Source: an uncultured Bacteroidota bacterium
GTDB taxonomy: Bacteria > Bacteroidota > Bacteroidia > Chitinophagales > Chitinophagaceae
DNA length: 32,743 bases
Direction of reading: 5' to 3'
Assembly (NCBI GenBank): GCA_903854725.1
Contig: CAINWZ010000120.1
Span: 1 to 32,743, forward strand
The notes under the pieces were generated by a model that worked only from the letters and a program-made list of their open reading frames with translations, did not search any database and was not told where the DNA came from. Positions 15,622 through 24,676 of this stretch are shown piece after piece. The position numbers and the translations under genes were made by a program. Numbering within the stretch: the stretch's first letter is position 1; each line of letters begins with the position of its first letter.

Positions 15622-16755
15622 TTAGTTGTTAGTTGTGGAAGTTGTCTTTTTGGGCATTAACGCCTTGGCAGACTTCTTCACTTTAATTAACGATTTTGAT
15701 TTCGTTTTATTGTTTGATTTATTACTTGTTTTGGGAACTATTTTAGTTGCTTTTTTGGGCGCCACTTTTACACCTGTTTTAGGTAGTAATTTTGGAGCGG
15801 TTTTTGACTCCAGTTTTGGGGTTACTTTGGCTACCATTTTTGGACTTAGTTTCGGGGCAATTGCCTGACTTGTTTTTGGCTCTATTTTGATCGTCGAAAT
15901 TGCCGATTTTAGGGTATCAACAATTACTGGAGCCACCGATAGGGTATCGCTAAAAGGCGATAGGGCACCCGCAAACTGAATGGGTTGCATTCCCTTTTTT
16001 AGCGCCACAATTTGATTATCAAAACGACAATCAATTACTTGGTATGCATTTAATCCACTTTGAATCCAAACTTTTTTATAAAAAGTATACAGTCTATTTA
16101 ATTTGTCTTCAATATTCTCAACCGATCCTATTAACACCACATGATCTCCCACCGTTGGTACCATTTCAAAGTCGCCATTTAAAGCAATATTCACTTGCGC
16201 TGTTTGTGCCATAAAAAATGTATCCGATTGAACTGCTTTGGTAAAATGCAAAATATCGTTTAGCAATAAACTATCTGGTTTTGATAATTTTTCTTGATCT
16301 GATGGAAAATTAGTAAAAACTGGCAAACGTAATACAGTAAGCTGTTTCAGTGGTAATTTCCAGCCTTCTTTATCTATATAAAATGAATTACCCGAAGTCG
16401 TGAATATACGTGCAATTGGTATACGTTGTTCAATTTTTACTTGTAAGCTTTGTGTATTATCTAAAAATAATTCAGCATGTTTTACCCAACGAATAGTTTG
16501 CAAATATTTTTCTAATGCATTTAAATTCAGATTCCCAATGGGTAGCCCTTCTTTCACTCCCTGCGCATTAACAATTTGTAATATTTCTTTTTCATCCATG
16601 AATAAAGCTGAAGTATTTTCTCCCACTAATTCAATTTGAATAGAAGTACATTTTTTTTCTTCTTTTGCTCTCCAAGCAACAACGAATAAAAAAATAAGCG
16701 CTGCTCCTGCAATACTCCAAAGGACTCTAATTAATATGGTTTGCCAGTGCTTCAT
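15622..16755 (-). CDS. ftsQ: Cell division protein FtsQ with a lysine-repeat C-terminal tail
   Basis: FtsQ is a bitopic membrane protein of the divisome that links FtsL/FtsB to other components. This one has 377 residues: a short cytoplasmic N-terminus, one membrane helix (~9-28), then a periplasmic POTRA-like region (~36-110; IQIELVGENTSALFMDEKEI) and the FtsQ beta domain to ~255. The unusual part is residues ~290-370, a tail with Lys at every fourth position (PKLS, PKMV, AKVT, PKLE and so on). The start codon directly follows the murC stop (TAAATG), so translation is probably coupled. Position between murC and ftsA and the fold pattern make the call firm despite low sequence conservation in this family. 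Confidence 0.93.
   Translation of the reverse strand: MKHWQTILIRVLWSIAGAALIFLFVVAWRAKEEKKCTSIQIELVGENTSALFMDEKEILQIVNAQGVKEGLPIGNLNLNALEKYLQTIRWVKHAELFLDNTQSLQVKIEQRIPIARIFTTSGNSFYIDKEGWKLPLKQLTVLRLPVFTNFPSDQEKLSKPDSLLLNDILHFTKAVQSDTFFMAQTAQVNIALNGDFEMVPTVGDHVVLIGSVENIEDKLNRLYTFYKKVWIQSGLNAYQVIDCRFDNQIVALKKGMQPIQFAGALSPFSDTLSVAPVIVDTLKSAISTIKIEPKTSQAIAPKLSPKMVAKVTPKLESKTAPKLLPKTGVKVAPKKATKIVPKTSNKSNNKTKSKSLIKVKKSAKALMPKKTTSTTNN
15676..15855 (-). repeat. Degenerate 12-bp tandem repeats coding the FtsQ Lys-x3 tail
   Basis: About 15 units of 12 bp encode residues 301-360 as tetrapeptides of the form x-K-x-x. Units have diverged (PKLS, PKMV, PKLL, PKTG, VKVA, PKTS, SKSL), but the lysine codon stays in phase throughout. 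Such a tract can change length by slippage without shifting the frame. Confidence 0.8.
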
Positions 16756-18132
16756 TTATTTGTTGGTAAGTATTTCTTGAACTTTTAAAATACAGGTATC
16801 AATATCGCCTGCGCCTGCCATTACTATTAACTTATTTTCTGTAGTCGCCGCCCAAGCAAACAATTCTTCTTTAGACATTACTTTCTTATTGCTTATTTTC
16901 ATTTTATCTAATAGCATTTCGCTATTCACGCCTTCCATAGGAAGTTCACGAGCAGGGTAAATAGGTAATAGTATGACTTCGTCAGCTTTATCTAATGTTT
17001 CAACAAATCCTTCGCATTGATCTTGGGTTCTGCTATATAAATGAGGCTGAAATACAAGCACCATTTTCTCATTGGGATACAAACTACGCACTCCATTTAT
17101 GAGCGCATTTAATTCTTCGGGATGATGCGCATAATCGTCTATTAAAACCTTATCAACTGTTTTTACTTTATATTCAAATCTTCTTTTCACACCTGCAAAC
17201 GCAGCCACCGCTGCTTTTATTTTTTCCTCCTCAATGCCTACACTTAAAGCGATAGCAATAGCGGCACTCACATTTTCAACATTATGCAAGCCTCCCATGT
17301 TAAGTACAATATTTTTACAAATACCTCCTGGATGCACTAAATCGAAATGGTAGGAGCCGTCAACAACTTTTAAATTATTAGTATGATATGAAGCTTCCAA
17401 ATTATTATAGCCATAGGAAACCACTGTCTTGTTACTTGTATTGGTTTTAAATTCAGTACCCCATTTTTGAATTAAGACCCCTCCTGGTTTTATCTTATCC
17501 GAAAATTCACCAAATGCTTTTACCACTTCATCTGCAGTGCCGTATATATCTAAATGATCTGGATCTACTGCTGTAATGACTGCAATATTGGGTGCTAATT
17601 TTAAAAAGCTACGATCATATTCATCAGCCTCTACGACCACTACATTTTTTTCGTGGCTCCAAAAGTTAGTGCCATAATTAGTAGCAATACCTCCTAAAAA
17701 AGCGTTACATCCATAACCCGAATGACGTAAAATATGTGCCGTCATGGAGGTGGTGGTGGTTTTGCCATGCGTGCCTGCTATTGCAATGGTAAATGCATTT
17801 TCAGTAATCCATTGTAAAGCATCACTTCTTTTCACTACCAAATAGCCATTGTCTCTGTAATAATTTAATTCAGTATGTGCAGCAGGTATAGCAGGTGTAT
17901 AAACAACTACTGTCGCTTCTTTATCAATTTTTTGTATATCATCTTCAAAATGAATTTGAATACCTTCTTCAATAAGTGCATCCGTTAAAAGTGTAGGAGT
18001 TTTATCATAGCCACTTACTTTAATACCCTGTGTATTAAAATACCTTGCCAAAGCACTCATCCCAATACCTCCAATACCAATAAAATAAATATTTTTACAA
18101 CTAGTTAACGGATTCATGATTACACTATTCAT
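16756..18132 (-). CDS. murC: UDP-N-acetylmuramate--L-alanine ligase
   Basis: MurC adds L-Ala to UDP-MurNAc with ATP, the first committed peptide step of peptidoglycan precursor synthesis. With the start at 18132 it has 458 residues. Visible motifs: IYFIGIGGIGMSALARYF (UDP-binding Rossmann start, ~15-32), the ATP loop AGTHGKTTTTSM (119-130), EADEYDRSF, DPDHLDIY and DDYAHHPEE. The ATG at 18132 overlaps the murG stop by eight bases. A second ATG at 18117 (MNPLTSCKNIYF) is equally plausible from conservation. The stop abuts the ftsQ ATG. All mur ligases needed for the tripeptide are in this operon, but MurF is not. Confidence 0.96.
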   Translation of the reverse strand: MNSVIMNPLTSCKNIYFIGIGGIGMSALARYFNTQGIKVSGYDKTPTLLTDALIEEGIQIHFEDDIQKIDKEATVVVYTPAIPAAHTELNYYRDNGYLVVKRSDALQWITENAFTIAIAGTHGKTTTTSMTAHILRHSGYGCNAFLGGIATNYGTNFWSHEKNVVVVEADEYDRSFLKLAPNIAVITAVDPDHLDIYGTADEVVKAFGEFSDKIKPGGVLIQKWGTEFKTNTSNKTVVSYGYNNLEASYHTNNLKVVDGSYHFDLVHPGGICKNIVLNMGGLHNVENVSAAIAIALSVGIEEEKIKAAVAAFAGVKRRFEYKVKTVDKVLIDDYAHHPEELNALINGVRSLYPNEKMVLVFQPHLYSRTQDQCEGFVETLDKADEVILLPIYPARELPMEGVNSEMLLDKMKISNKKVMSKEELFAWAATTENKLIVMAGAGDIDTCILKVQEILTNK

Positions 18133-19240
18133 TAATTTGTTTTAAAATTTCTTTCGCTATTACTACATCTGCATCTTTAAAAGCCAATGCCTTACTATTA
18201 ATTTGCATTGCTTGCATTTGCATAGTATTTTCTAATAATTCAAAAAGTGTTGGCACTAAAGCAATATCCACTTCATTGTCTTTCACCATTAATGCCGCTT
18301 GTTTAGCAACGAGTGCCATTGCATTAAATGTTTGATGATCTTCGGCTGCTAATGGATACGGCACAAATACACAGGGTTTCCCAGTTACCGCAATTTCTGA
18401 AACGGCCATCGCACCCGACCTACTCACTACCACATCGGCAGCAGCATAGGCAGCACTCATGTTTTCTATAAATGAATTCACATATACATTTTCATACCCA
18501 GTTGCCGCTTGCTCATATGTATAAGCATTGGGCTTCCCCGTTTGCCAAATTAACTGCACTCCTTTTTCAAAAAATAATACTAAATTTTCTTGAATAGCTT
18601 TATTGATAGAACTAGCTCCTAGACTACCGCCAATAATTAATACTGTTTTTTTAATCGCAGGTAATGCAAATTCCTTCAAAGCGGTTTCTTTTGAATAACT
18701 GTGATTAATAATATTTTTTCTGATAGGATTCCCTGTTACCAATATTTTAGATGCAGGAAAAAACTTTTCCATTCCTGCTGTACCTGTAAAAATGCGTACT
18801 GCATTTTTACCTAACCATGTATTCGCTTTTCCTGCAAATGCATTGGACTCATGTATATAAGTGTGTATATTTTTTGTTTGTGCATATTTCAATACAGGAA
18901 AACTTGAATAACCACCCACACCAAAAACCGCATTGGGTTGGAAGGATTTAAAAATAGTACTTACTTGAAAAAAGCTTTTCAACAGTTTCCATGGCAAGCT
19001 AATATTTTTATAAAATTGCGCTCTATTGAAACCTGCAATGGTAATGCCTTTTATATCAAATCCAGCTTGAGGCACTTTTTCCATTTCCATTTTCCCCAAA
19101 GCACCCACAAACAAGATAGCAGCATTCGGCTGCAACACTTGTATAGCTTGCGCTACAGCAATGGCAGGGAAGATATGTCCTCCTGTACCACCACCTGCAA
19201 TGATGATGCGTAATTGATTATGCTTTTGCTTCAATGACAT
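18125..19240 (-). CDS. murG: Undecaprenyldiphospho-muramoylpentapeptide beta-N-acetylglucosaminyltransferase
   Basis: MurG transfers GlcNAc from UDP-GlcNAc to lipid I, giving lipid II, at the inner face of the membrane. With the ATG at 19240 it has 371 residues. GT-B fold motifs: AGGGTGGHIFPA (15-26), GVGGYSSFP (107-115), HESNAFAGKAN (130-140), GGSLGA (204-209), SRSGAMAVSE (273-282) and PYPLAAEDHQ (294-303). I prefer 19240 because MSLKQKHNQLRIIIAGGGTGGH begins at the usual distance from the glycine motif; an in-frame ATG at 19282 lies further inside ftsW. The chosen start overlaps the ftsW stop by 23 bp, and the gene end overlaps murC by eight, so translation of the three is likely coupled. 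Confidence 0.95.
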   Translation of the reverse strand: MSLKQKHNQLRIIIAGGGTGGHIFPAIAVAQAIQVLQPNAAILFVGALGKMEMEKVPQAGFDIKGITIAGFNRAQFYKNISLPWKLLKSFFQVSTIFKSFQPNAVFGVGGYSSFPVLKYAQTKNIHTYIHESNAFAGKANTWLGKNAVRIFTGTAGMEKFFPASKILVTGNPIRKNIINHSYSKETALKEFALPAIKKTVLIIGGSLGASSINKAIQENLVLFFEKGVQLIWQTGKPNAYTYEQAATGYENVYVNSFIENMSAAYAAADVVVSRSGAMAVSEIAVTGKPCVFVPYPLAAEDHQTFNAMALVAKQAALMVKDNEVDIALVPTLFELLENTMQMQAMQINSKALAFKDADVVIAKEILKQINE

Positions 19241-20543
19241 TGTTTTCTGAATCTGATGCTGTATTTTCTTCTGGAATTTCAATCTCTGTTTCTAATGGCG
19301 CCTTCCCTTCCATCTGTTCCACGTTTCTTGCAACACTTAATATTAATCCAATCGAACAACAAGTAAAAATGAAAGAACTTCCACCCATACTCACTAAGGG
19401 TAAAGTAACTCCTGTTACTGGAACGATATTTACATTCACCGCCATATTGGCAATGGCTTGAATAATTAAAGTGAAACTTAATCCTAATGCTAAAAATGCG
19501 CCAAAGGCATAAGGACAGCGTCTAAAAATTCTTATACATCTAAATAAGAATACTAAATAAATAAAAATTATAAAGGCCCCACCTAATAAACCATACTCCT
19601 CAATAATCACTGCATATATAAAATCGTTATAAGCTTGAGGTAAAAAATTTCTTTGTCTACTATTGCCTGGTCCTAACCCCATAAAAATTCCACCATTAGC
19701 TATGGCAATTTTTGCTTGTTGAACTTGATAAGGCACTTCATTGTCCTTGGCATACATAAAATCTTGTACACGATTTACCCATGTTCCAAAACGACCAAAA
19801 CTTTTCATTTTTTCGGCCACCACGGGTGTACCTTCCACGCTTTTATTAGAGTGCGTAGCCATGGCTACGCTTATAATAATGACCACGGGAACCATGGCCA
19901 CTAAAATAGTTAACATTATATGTTTTATACTTACACGACCTATAAACATTAGTAATAAAGATGTGGCTCCTGTTAATAATGCATTAGATAAGTTTGCTGG
20001 CATAATTAACACACAAATAATGAATACAGGTGTGATTACTGGTAAAAATCCTTTTTTAAAATCTTTAATTACTTCTTGTTTCTTACTCAACATTTTTGAC
20101 AAGTACATAAATAAAGCCAGCTTTGCTAAATCACTTGTTTGAATGGTTAAATTGATAATGGGTAGTTTAATCCACCTACTACCTTCATTTATTTTTGCAC
20201 CAAAAAATAAAGTATAAATTAACAAAGGAATAGACAACATAAACATAATAGTGGCTATTCTTGAAAAGACGGTATAATTAACGCGGTGCAAACCAAATAT
20301 GACTAATAAACCAAGTAAAGTAAATACGACTTGTTTAAATAAATACACACTTGTATTTCCACGATACATTTTATAGGCCAATGAACCAGTGGCACTATAT
20401 ACTACCAAAATTGAAATGAGTGACAATACAATGACTAACCCCCATATGTATTTATCCCCTCTAGTTCTTTGGTCTAAATGTTCTTTCATGCCCCCAATAG
20501 TGGGCATTTGTGAAAATAATTTGTCTGTAGTTTCGTTAAACAT
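19218..20543 (-). CDS. ftsW: Septal peptidoglycan polymerase FtsW (SEDS family)
   Basis: FtsW is a SEDS-family membrane glycosyltransferase that polymerises lipid II at the septum with its partner PBP, FtsI, encoded in the same operon. It has 441 residues with a cytoplasmic N-terminus of ~30 residues and about ten hydrophobic helices. Family motifs include the NEGSRWIKL segment after the early helices, QTSDLAKLALFMYLS, the GLGPGNSRQRNFLPQAYNDFI loop with IIEEYGLLGG, and PVTGVTLPLVSMGGSS near the end. The C-terminal ~35 residues are acidic and cytoplasmic. It begins five bases after murD. Its dcw position supports FtsW over RodA. Confidence 0.95.
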   Translation of the reverse strand: MFNETTDKLFSQMPTIGGMKEHLDQRTRGDKYIWGLVIVLSLISILVVYSATGSLAYKMYRGNTSVYLFKQVVFTLLGLLVIFGLHRVNYTVFSRIATIMFMLSIPLLIYTLFFGAKINEGSRWIKLPIINLTIQTSDLAKLALFMYLSKMLSKKQEVIKDFKKGFLPVITPVFIICVLIMPANLSNALLTGATSLLLMFIGRVSIKHIMLTILVAMVPVVIIISVAMATHSNKSVEGTPVVAEKMKSFGRFGTWVNRVQDFMYAKDNEVPYQVQQAKIAIANGGIFMGLGPGNSRQRNFLPQAYNDFIYAVIIEEYGLLGGAFIIFIYLVFLFRCIRIFRRCPYAFGAFLALGLSFTLIIQAIANMAVNVNIVPVTGVTLPLVSMGGSSFIFTCCSIGLILSVARNVEQMEGKAPLETEIEIPEENTASDSENNVIEAKA

Positions 20544-20548
20544 AAAAA

Positions 20549-21889
20549 TTATAATTCTTTTACAGACTCTTTAAATTGACGACCTCTATCTTCATAATTT
20601 TTAAACAAATCAAAACTTGCACAAGCAGGACTCATTAATACTAAGTCTCCTTTTTCTGCTAATTTGAAAGAAGCATTCACTGCCTTTTTAGCACTATCTA
20701 CTTCTACAATTGTTTTTACTTTATCCTTAAAAAATTCAATTATTTTTTTGTTGTCAGTTCCCATACAAACTATAGCCTTCACTTTTTCTTTTACTAAGTC
20801 GGCTATTAATTCGTAGTCGTTGCCTTTATCTACGCCGCCAATTATTAAAACAGTACTTTTTTGCATGCTCTCTAAAGCATACCAGGTGCTGTTTACATTG
20901 GTAGCCTTGCTATCATTAATGAAATCAACTCCTCTAACAGTTGCCACAAATTCCATTCTGTGTTCTAAGCTATGGAAATTGCTTACTGCTTCGCGAATTT
21001 TTTCCTTTCTGATACCTAAGGTGGTAGCAGCAATGCTTGCTGCCATCGTGTTATAAGCATTATGTTTTCCCTTTAAGGCGAAATCATAAATACTCATGGT
21101 AACGCGTTCTTCTTGGATTTTTAACATCATTTGATCGTTTTTGATGTAGCCTCCTTTTTTTACTTCTTGTTTCATAGAAAATGGTAGTGGGTTAGTATGT
21201 GTGGTTAGTAGTTCTAAATGTTTAACGATTACTTCATCATCTATACAATAGATAAAATAATCTTCTGGGGTTTGATTTTCGATTACACGAAATTTACTCT
21301 TGATATAATTTTCAAATTTGTACTCATATCTGTCAAGATGATCTTCTGTGATATTCAATAAAATAGCAATCTCTGGCTTGAAATATTTTATATCATCTAA
21401 TTGGAAAGAGCTTACTTCAATAATATATAATGCCTTAGGCGCTTCAGCTATTTGTCTTGCAAAAGAATAGCCAATATTACCTACCATGGCTACATCCTCA
21501 TTCACCAACTTGCATATATGATACAATAAGGCAGTCGTGGTACTTTTTCCATTGCTACCAGTAATGGCTGCAATTTTGCTATTGCCTTTATATCTATAGC
21601 CAAATTCAATTTCACTAATTACTGGTATACCTTTGGCTCTAATGGCTTTCACCATTTCATTTTTTTCCGGTATACCTGGGCTTTTCACAACCTCATCAGC
21701 TGCTAAAATTTTATCTACACTATGCGTGCCTCCTTCGAATGCAATTGCATTATCCTCTAATTCTTTTTGAAAATTAGCCTTGATAGCACCTCCATCAGAT
21801 ACAAATACTTCGTAGCCTTTTTGTTTGGCTAACAAAGCAGTTCCAATTCCGCTTTCCCCTGCACCTAATATGACTAATTTTTTTGTCAA
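20549..21889 (-). CDS. murD: UDP-N-acetylmuramoylalanine--D-glutamate ligase
   Basis: MurD adds D-Glu to UDP-MurNAc-L-Ala using ATP. The 446-residue protein has the three mur-ligase domains: an N-terminal Rossmann fold (LVILGAGESGIGTALLAK, SPGIP), the central ATPase with GSNGKSTTT (111-119), NIGYSF, EVSSFQL and NITEDHLDRY, and a C-terminal domain with NDSKATNVNSTWYAL, GGVDKGNDY and LMSPACASFDLFKNYEDRG. It lies four bases after mraY and five before ftsW. I see nothing unusual. Confidence 0.97.
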   Translation of the reverse strand: MTKKLVILGAGESGIGTALLAKQKGYEVFVSDGGAIKANFQKELEDNAIAFEGGTHSVDKILAADEVVKSPGIPEKNEMVKAIRAKGIPVISEIEFGYRYKGNSKIAAITGSNGKSTTTALLYHICKLVNEDVAMVGNIGYSFARQIAEAPKALYIIEVSSFQLDDIKYFKPEIAILLNITEDHLDRYEYKFENYIKSKFRVIENQTPEDYFIYCIDDEVIVKHLELLTTHTNPLPFSMKQEVKKGGYIKNDQMMLKIQEERVTMSIYDFALKGKHNAYNTMAASIAATTLGIRKEKIREAVSNFHSLEHRMEFVATVRGVDFINDSKATNVNSTWYALESMQKSTVLIIGGVDKGNDYELIADLVKEKVKAIVCMGTDNKKIIEFFKDKVKTIVEVDSAKKAVNASFKLAEKGDLVLMSPACASFDLFKNYEDRGRQFKESVKEL

Positions 21890-21893
21890 GCGA

Positions 21894-23207
21894 CTATCTA
21901 GTTTTTAAAGTTAATATGGAGGCCACTACTAGTAAGATGGTAATGATCCAAAAACGAACTGCTATCTTACTTTCGTGAAATCCTTTCTTTTGATAATGAT
22001 GATGTAATGGACTCATTAAAAACACTCTTCTTCCTTCCCCGAATTTCTTTTTAGTGTATTTAAAATAACTTACTTGAATAATTACACTTAAGTTTTCTAT
22101 TAAAAACACACCGCAGAAAATAGGTATTAATAATTCTTTTCTAACAATAATAGCTAAGGATGCAATGATGCCTCCTAAGGCCAAGCTTCCGGTATCACCC
22201 ATGAAAACCTGCGCTGGATAAGCATTGTACCATAAAAATCCGATACAGGCTCCTACAAATGCGCCCACAAAAATGGACAGCTCTCCTAAGTTGGGTATGT
22301 ACATTACATTTAAATAGTCGGCAAATACATAGTTACCGCTTACATAAACAAACACCCCTAAGGCGGCACCAATAATAGCACTTACGCCAGCAGCAAGTCC
22401 GTCTAAGCCATCCGTTAAATTGGCTCCATTAGATACCGCTGTAATAATAAATGTGACAATAAGTATATATACAATCCATGTATACTTTTCTGCACCAGGG
22501 CCTATCCAACTAATAATTTTACTGTAATTAAATTCATGATTTTTTACAAAGGGGATTGTCGTAATAGGTGTTTTAACTTTTACAAATCGTCTTTCAACAC
22601 CATTTATTTTTCTTATTACGATATCGGCACCCTTTGCTACTTTTTCACCCTTTTGTAAACTTGCTGCCACTGTTGAAGAAACAATTTCTCTTTCAACAGT
22701 CACCGCATTACTAAAATAAAGTGTTACGCCAATAATAATACCCAAACCAATTTGTCCAATAATTTTTGAAACGCCTGCCAATCCATCACTATTTTGTTTT
22801 TTATAAGATGCCCCTAGTGCAAGCGCTTGTTTTCTTGCTCTAATTTTAAAATAATCATCTAAGAATCCTATAAGACCCAACCATACAGTACATAAAATCA
22901 TTAAACGGATATATACTTTATCTAAATTGGCAAATAATAAAGTAGGAATTAAAATACTCAATAGTATGATGATTCCACCCATAGTAGGTGTGCCCTTTTT
23001 TTGTTGCTCTCCTGCCAAACCTAAATCTCTTACAGATTCGCCAATTTGTTTTTTCTGTAAAAAAAGAATTATTTTTTTACCATAAACAGTTGCAATAAAT
23101 AATGACATTAAAATAGCCATCGCAATTCTAAAAGTCAAGAATTGAAACGCACCCAATCCAGGGATATTAAATGTTTTATCTAACCAAGAAAATAATTGAT
23201 ACAGCAT
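21894..23207 (-). CDS. mraY: Phospho-N-acetylmuramoyl-pentapeptide transferase
   Basis: MraY links phospho-MurNAc-pentapeptide to undecaprenyl phosphate, making lipid I. It is a polytopic membrane enzyme of 437 residues, longer than the E. coli protein (360). Catalytic motifs are intact: Asp117-Asp118 in [23 protein letters not shown] with Asp266, [12 protein letters not shown] with Asp338 and His402-404 in [11 protein letters not shown]. The extra length is a hydrophilic segment at ~168-242 ([10 protein letters not shown]...VERRFVKV...), between two membrane helices, on the side opposite or flanking the active loops. This insertion is, to my knowledge, shared by Bacteroidota MraY proteins. 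It starts five bases after murE. Confidence 0.97.
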   Translation of the reverse strand: MLYQLFSWLDKTFNIPGLGAFQFLTFRIAMAILMSLFIATVYGKKIILFLQKKQIGESVRDLGLAGEQQKKGTPTMGGIIILLSILIPTLLFANLDKVYIRLMILCTVWLGLIGFLDDYFKIRARKQALALGASYKKQNSDGLAGVSKIIGQIGLGIIIGVTLYFSNAVTVEREIVSSTVAASLQKGEKVAKGADIVIRKINGVERRFVKVKTPITTIPFVKNHEFNYSKIISWIGPGAEKYTWIVYILIVTFIITAVSNGANLTDGLDGLAAGVSAIIGAALGVFVYVSGNYVFADYLNVMYIPNLGELSIFVGAFVGACIGFLWYNAYPAQVFMGDTGSLALGGIIASLAIIVRKELLIPIFCGVFLIENLSVIIQVSYFKYTKKKFGEGRRVFLMSPLHHHYQKKGFHESKIAVRFWIITILLVVASILTLKTR

Positions 23208-23212
23208 ATTGA

Positions 23213-24676
23213 TTATTTTTCTAATTCTTTAAATAAATTTTGTAAAATTTGTTTGTCATCAAAATCATGCTTCACCCCTTTTATATCCTGGTACTTTTCA
23301 TGTCCCTTTCCGGCTATTAATATAATATCACCTGTTTTTGCAAAACTGATAGCTGCTTTAATTGCCTCTTTTCTATCTACGATATTGATATACTTTCTTT
23401 TGGCAGCACTGCTCAATCCCAATTCCATATCTTTTATAATTTCATTCGGATCTTCAGATCTTGGGTTATCGCTTGTAAAAAATACTTTATTGCTTAAATC
23501 ACAGGCCACTTGCGCCATGATGGGCCTTTTAGTTTTATCTCTATCCCCGCCGCAGCCTACTACTGTAATCACTGTTTCATTTCCCTTTCTTAATTTAGCT
23601 ATCGTAGTTAATACATTCTCTAATGCATCTGGTGTATGCGCGTAATCAATAATGCCTATTATTTTTTCTGCGCTTACTATATAATCAAATCTTCCTTCTG
23701 CTCCAGTTAAAGCACTTAAAACAGTCAACACTTCCGTAGATTTTTCACCTAGTTGTACGGCTACACCAAATACTGCTAGTAAATTGTATGCATTAAAAGT
23801 GCCTATTAAACGACAGTGCACTTCTACGTCATTCACCAATAGTACTAAGCCACTTAATTGATTTTCTAAAATTTTACCTTTATACGTTGCAGGTGCGTGA
23901 AGCGCATAAGTTAATTTACTTGCTTTTGTATCTGCTAACATTGCCATCCCATTTTTATCATCCAAATTGGATAAAGCAAAAGCATTACTTGGCAATTTGT
24001 CAAAGAATGTCTTCTTTGCGGCTAGATAGGCTTCGAAAGTTTTATGGTAGTCTAAATGATCGTGGGTGATATTGGTAAAAGCGCCTCCTACAAATTGTAA
24101 TCCAGTAATACGGTGTTGGTGAATGGCATGACTACTCACTTCCATAAACACATGCGTACAACCTGCTTCCACCATTTTATGTAATAAAGCATTTAACTGA
24201 ATAGCATCGGGTGTTGTATGTGTAGCTGGAACAATTTCATCACCAATATGATTTTGCACAGTGCTTAGTAAACCACAAGTATAGCCTAGTGATGAAAATA
24301 ATTTATACAATAAGGTAGCGACTGTTGTTTTACCATTAGTTCCCGTTACACCCACTAATTTTAATTTAGTTGAAGGCTCGTCGTAAAATTGATGCGCCAT
24401 TATTGCCACAGCCTCTTGTGCATTTTCTACCAAAATATAGGTTATCCCTTCTACTAAGCTAGTAGGCATGTTTTCACATACAATTACCTTAGCGCCTTTC
24501 TCAACGGCAGTTGCTATAAATGAATGGCCATCCGCTTGTAATCCTTTAATAGCAACAAACACAGCCCCCTTGATTACTTTTCTAGAATCTATTTGGATAG
24601 TAGTCACTTCTTGTTGGGTAGATCCAACTACCTCTCTTAAAGCAACCCCAAATAATATAGATTGTAATGACTTCAT
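23213..24676 (-). CDS. murE: UDP-N-acetylmuramoyl-tripeptide synthetase, meso-DAP type
   Basis: MurE adds the third stem-peptide residue to UDP-MurNAc-L-Ala-D-Glu. It has 487 residues. Motifs: the N-terminal [19 protein letters not shown] loop GTNGKTT (112-118), [25 protein letters not shown], the probable carbamylated Lys221 in [20 protein letters not shown] and [12 protein letters not shown]. The substrate-specificity loop reads DNPR (403-406) in SDNPRSEDP, which marks the meso-diaminopimelate enzyme instead of the L-lysine one. The peptidoglycan of this organism is therefore predicted to be DAP type. The start codon overlaps the ftsI stop by one base (TAATG), implying translational coupling. 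Confidence 0.97.
   Translation of the reverse strand: MKSLQSILFGVALREVVGSTQQEVTTIQIDSRKVIKGAVFVAIKGLQADGHSFIATAVEKGAKVIVCENMPTSLVEGITYILVENAQEAVAIMAHQFYDEPSTKLKLVGVTGTNGKTTVATLLYKLFSSLGYTCGLLSTVQNHIGDEIVPATHTTPDAIQLNALLHKMVEAGCTHVFMEVSSHAIHQHRITGLQFVGGAFTNITHDHLDYHKTFEAYLAAKKTFFDKLPSNAFALSNLDDKNGMAMLADTKASKLTYALHAPATYKGKILENQLSGLVLLVNDVEVHCRLIGTFNAYNLLAVFGVAVQLGEKSTEVLTVLSALTGAEGRFDYIVSAEKIIGIIDYAHTPDALENVLTTIAKLRKGNETVITVVGCGGDRDKTKRPIMAQVACDLSNKVFFTSDNPRSEDPNEIIKDMELGLSSAAKRKYINIVDRKEAIKAAISFAKTGDIILIAGKGHEKYQDIKGVKHDFDDKQILQNLFKELEK

Noticed and set aside
19741..20142. A 133-codon open frame antisense to ftsW
   Set aside because: It is contained in ftsW, has no family resemblance and no start signals; such frames are common opposite low-GC membrane-protein genes.
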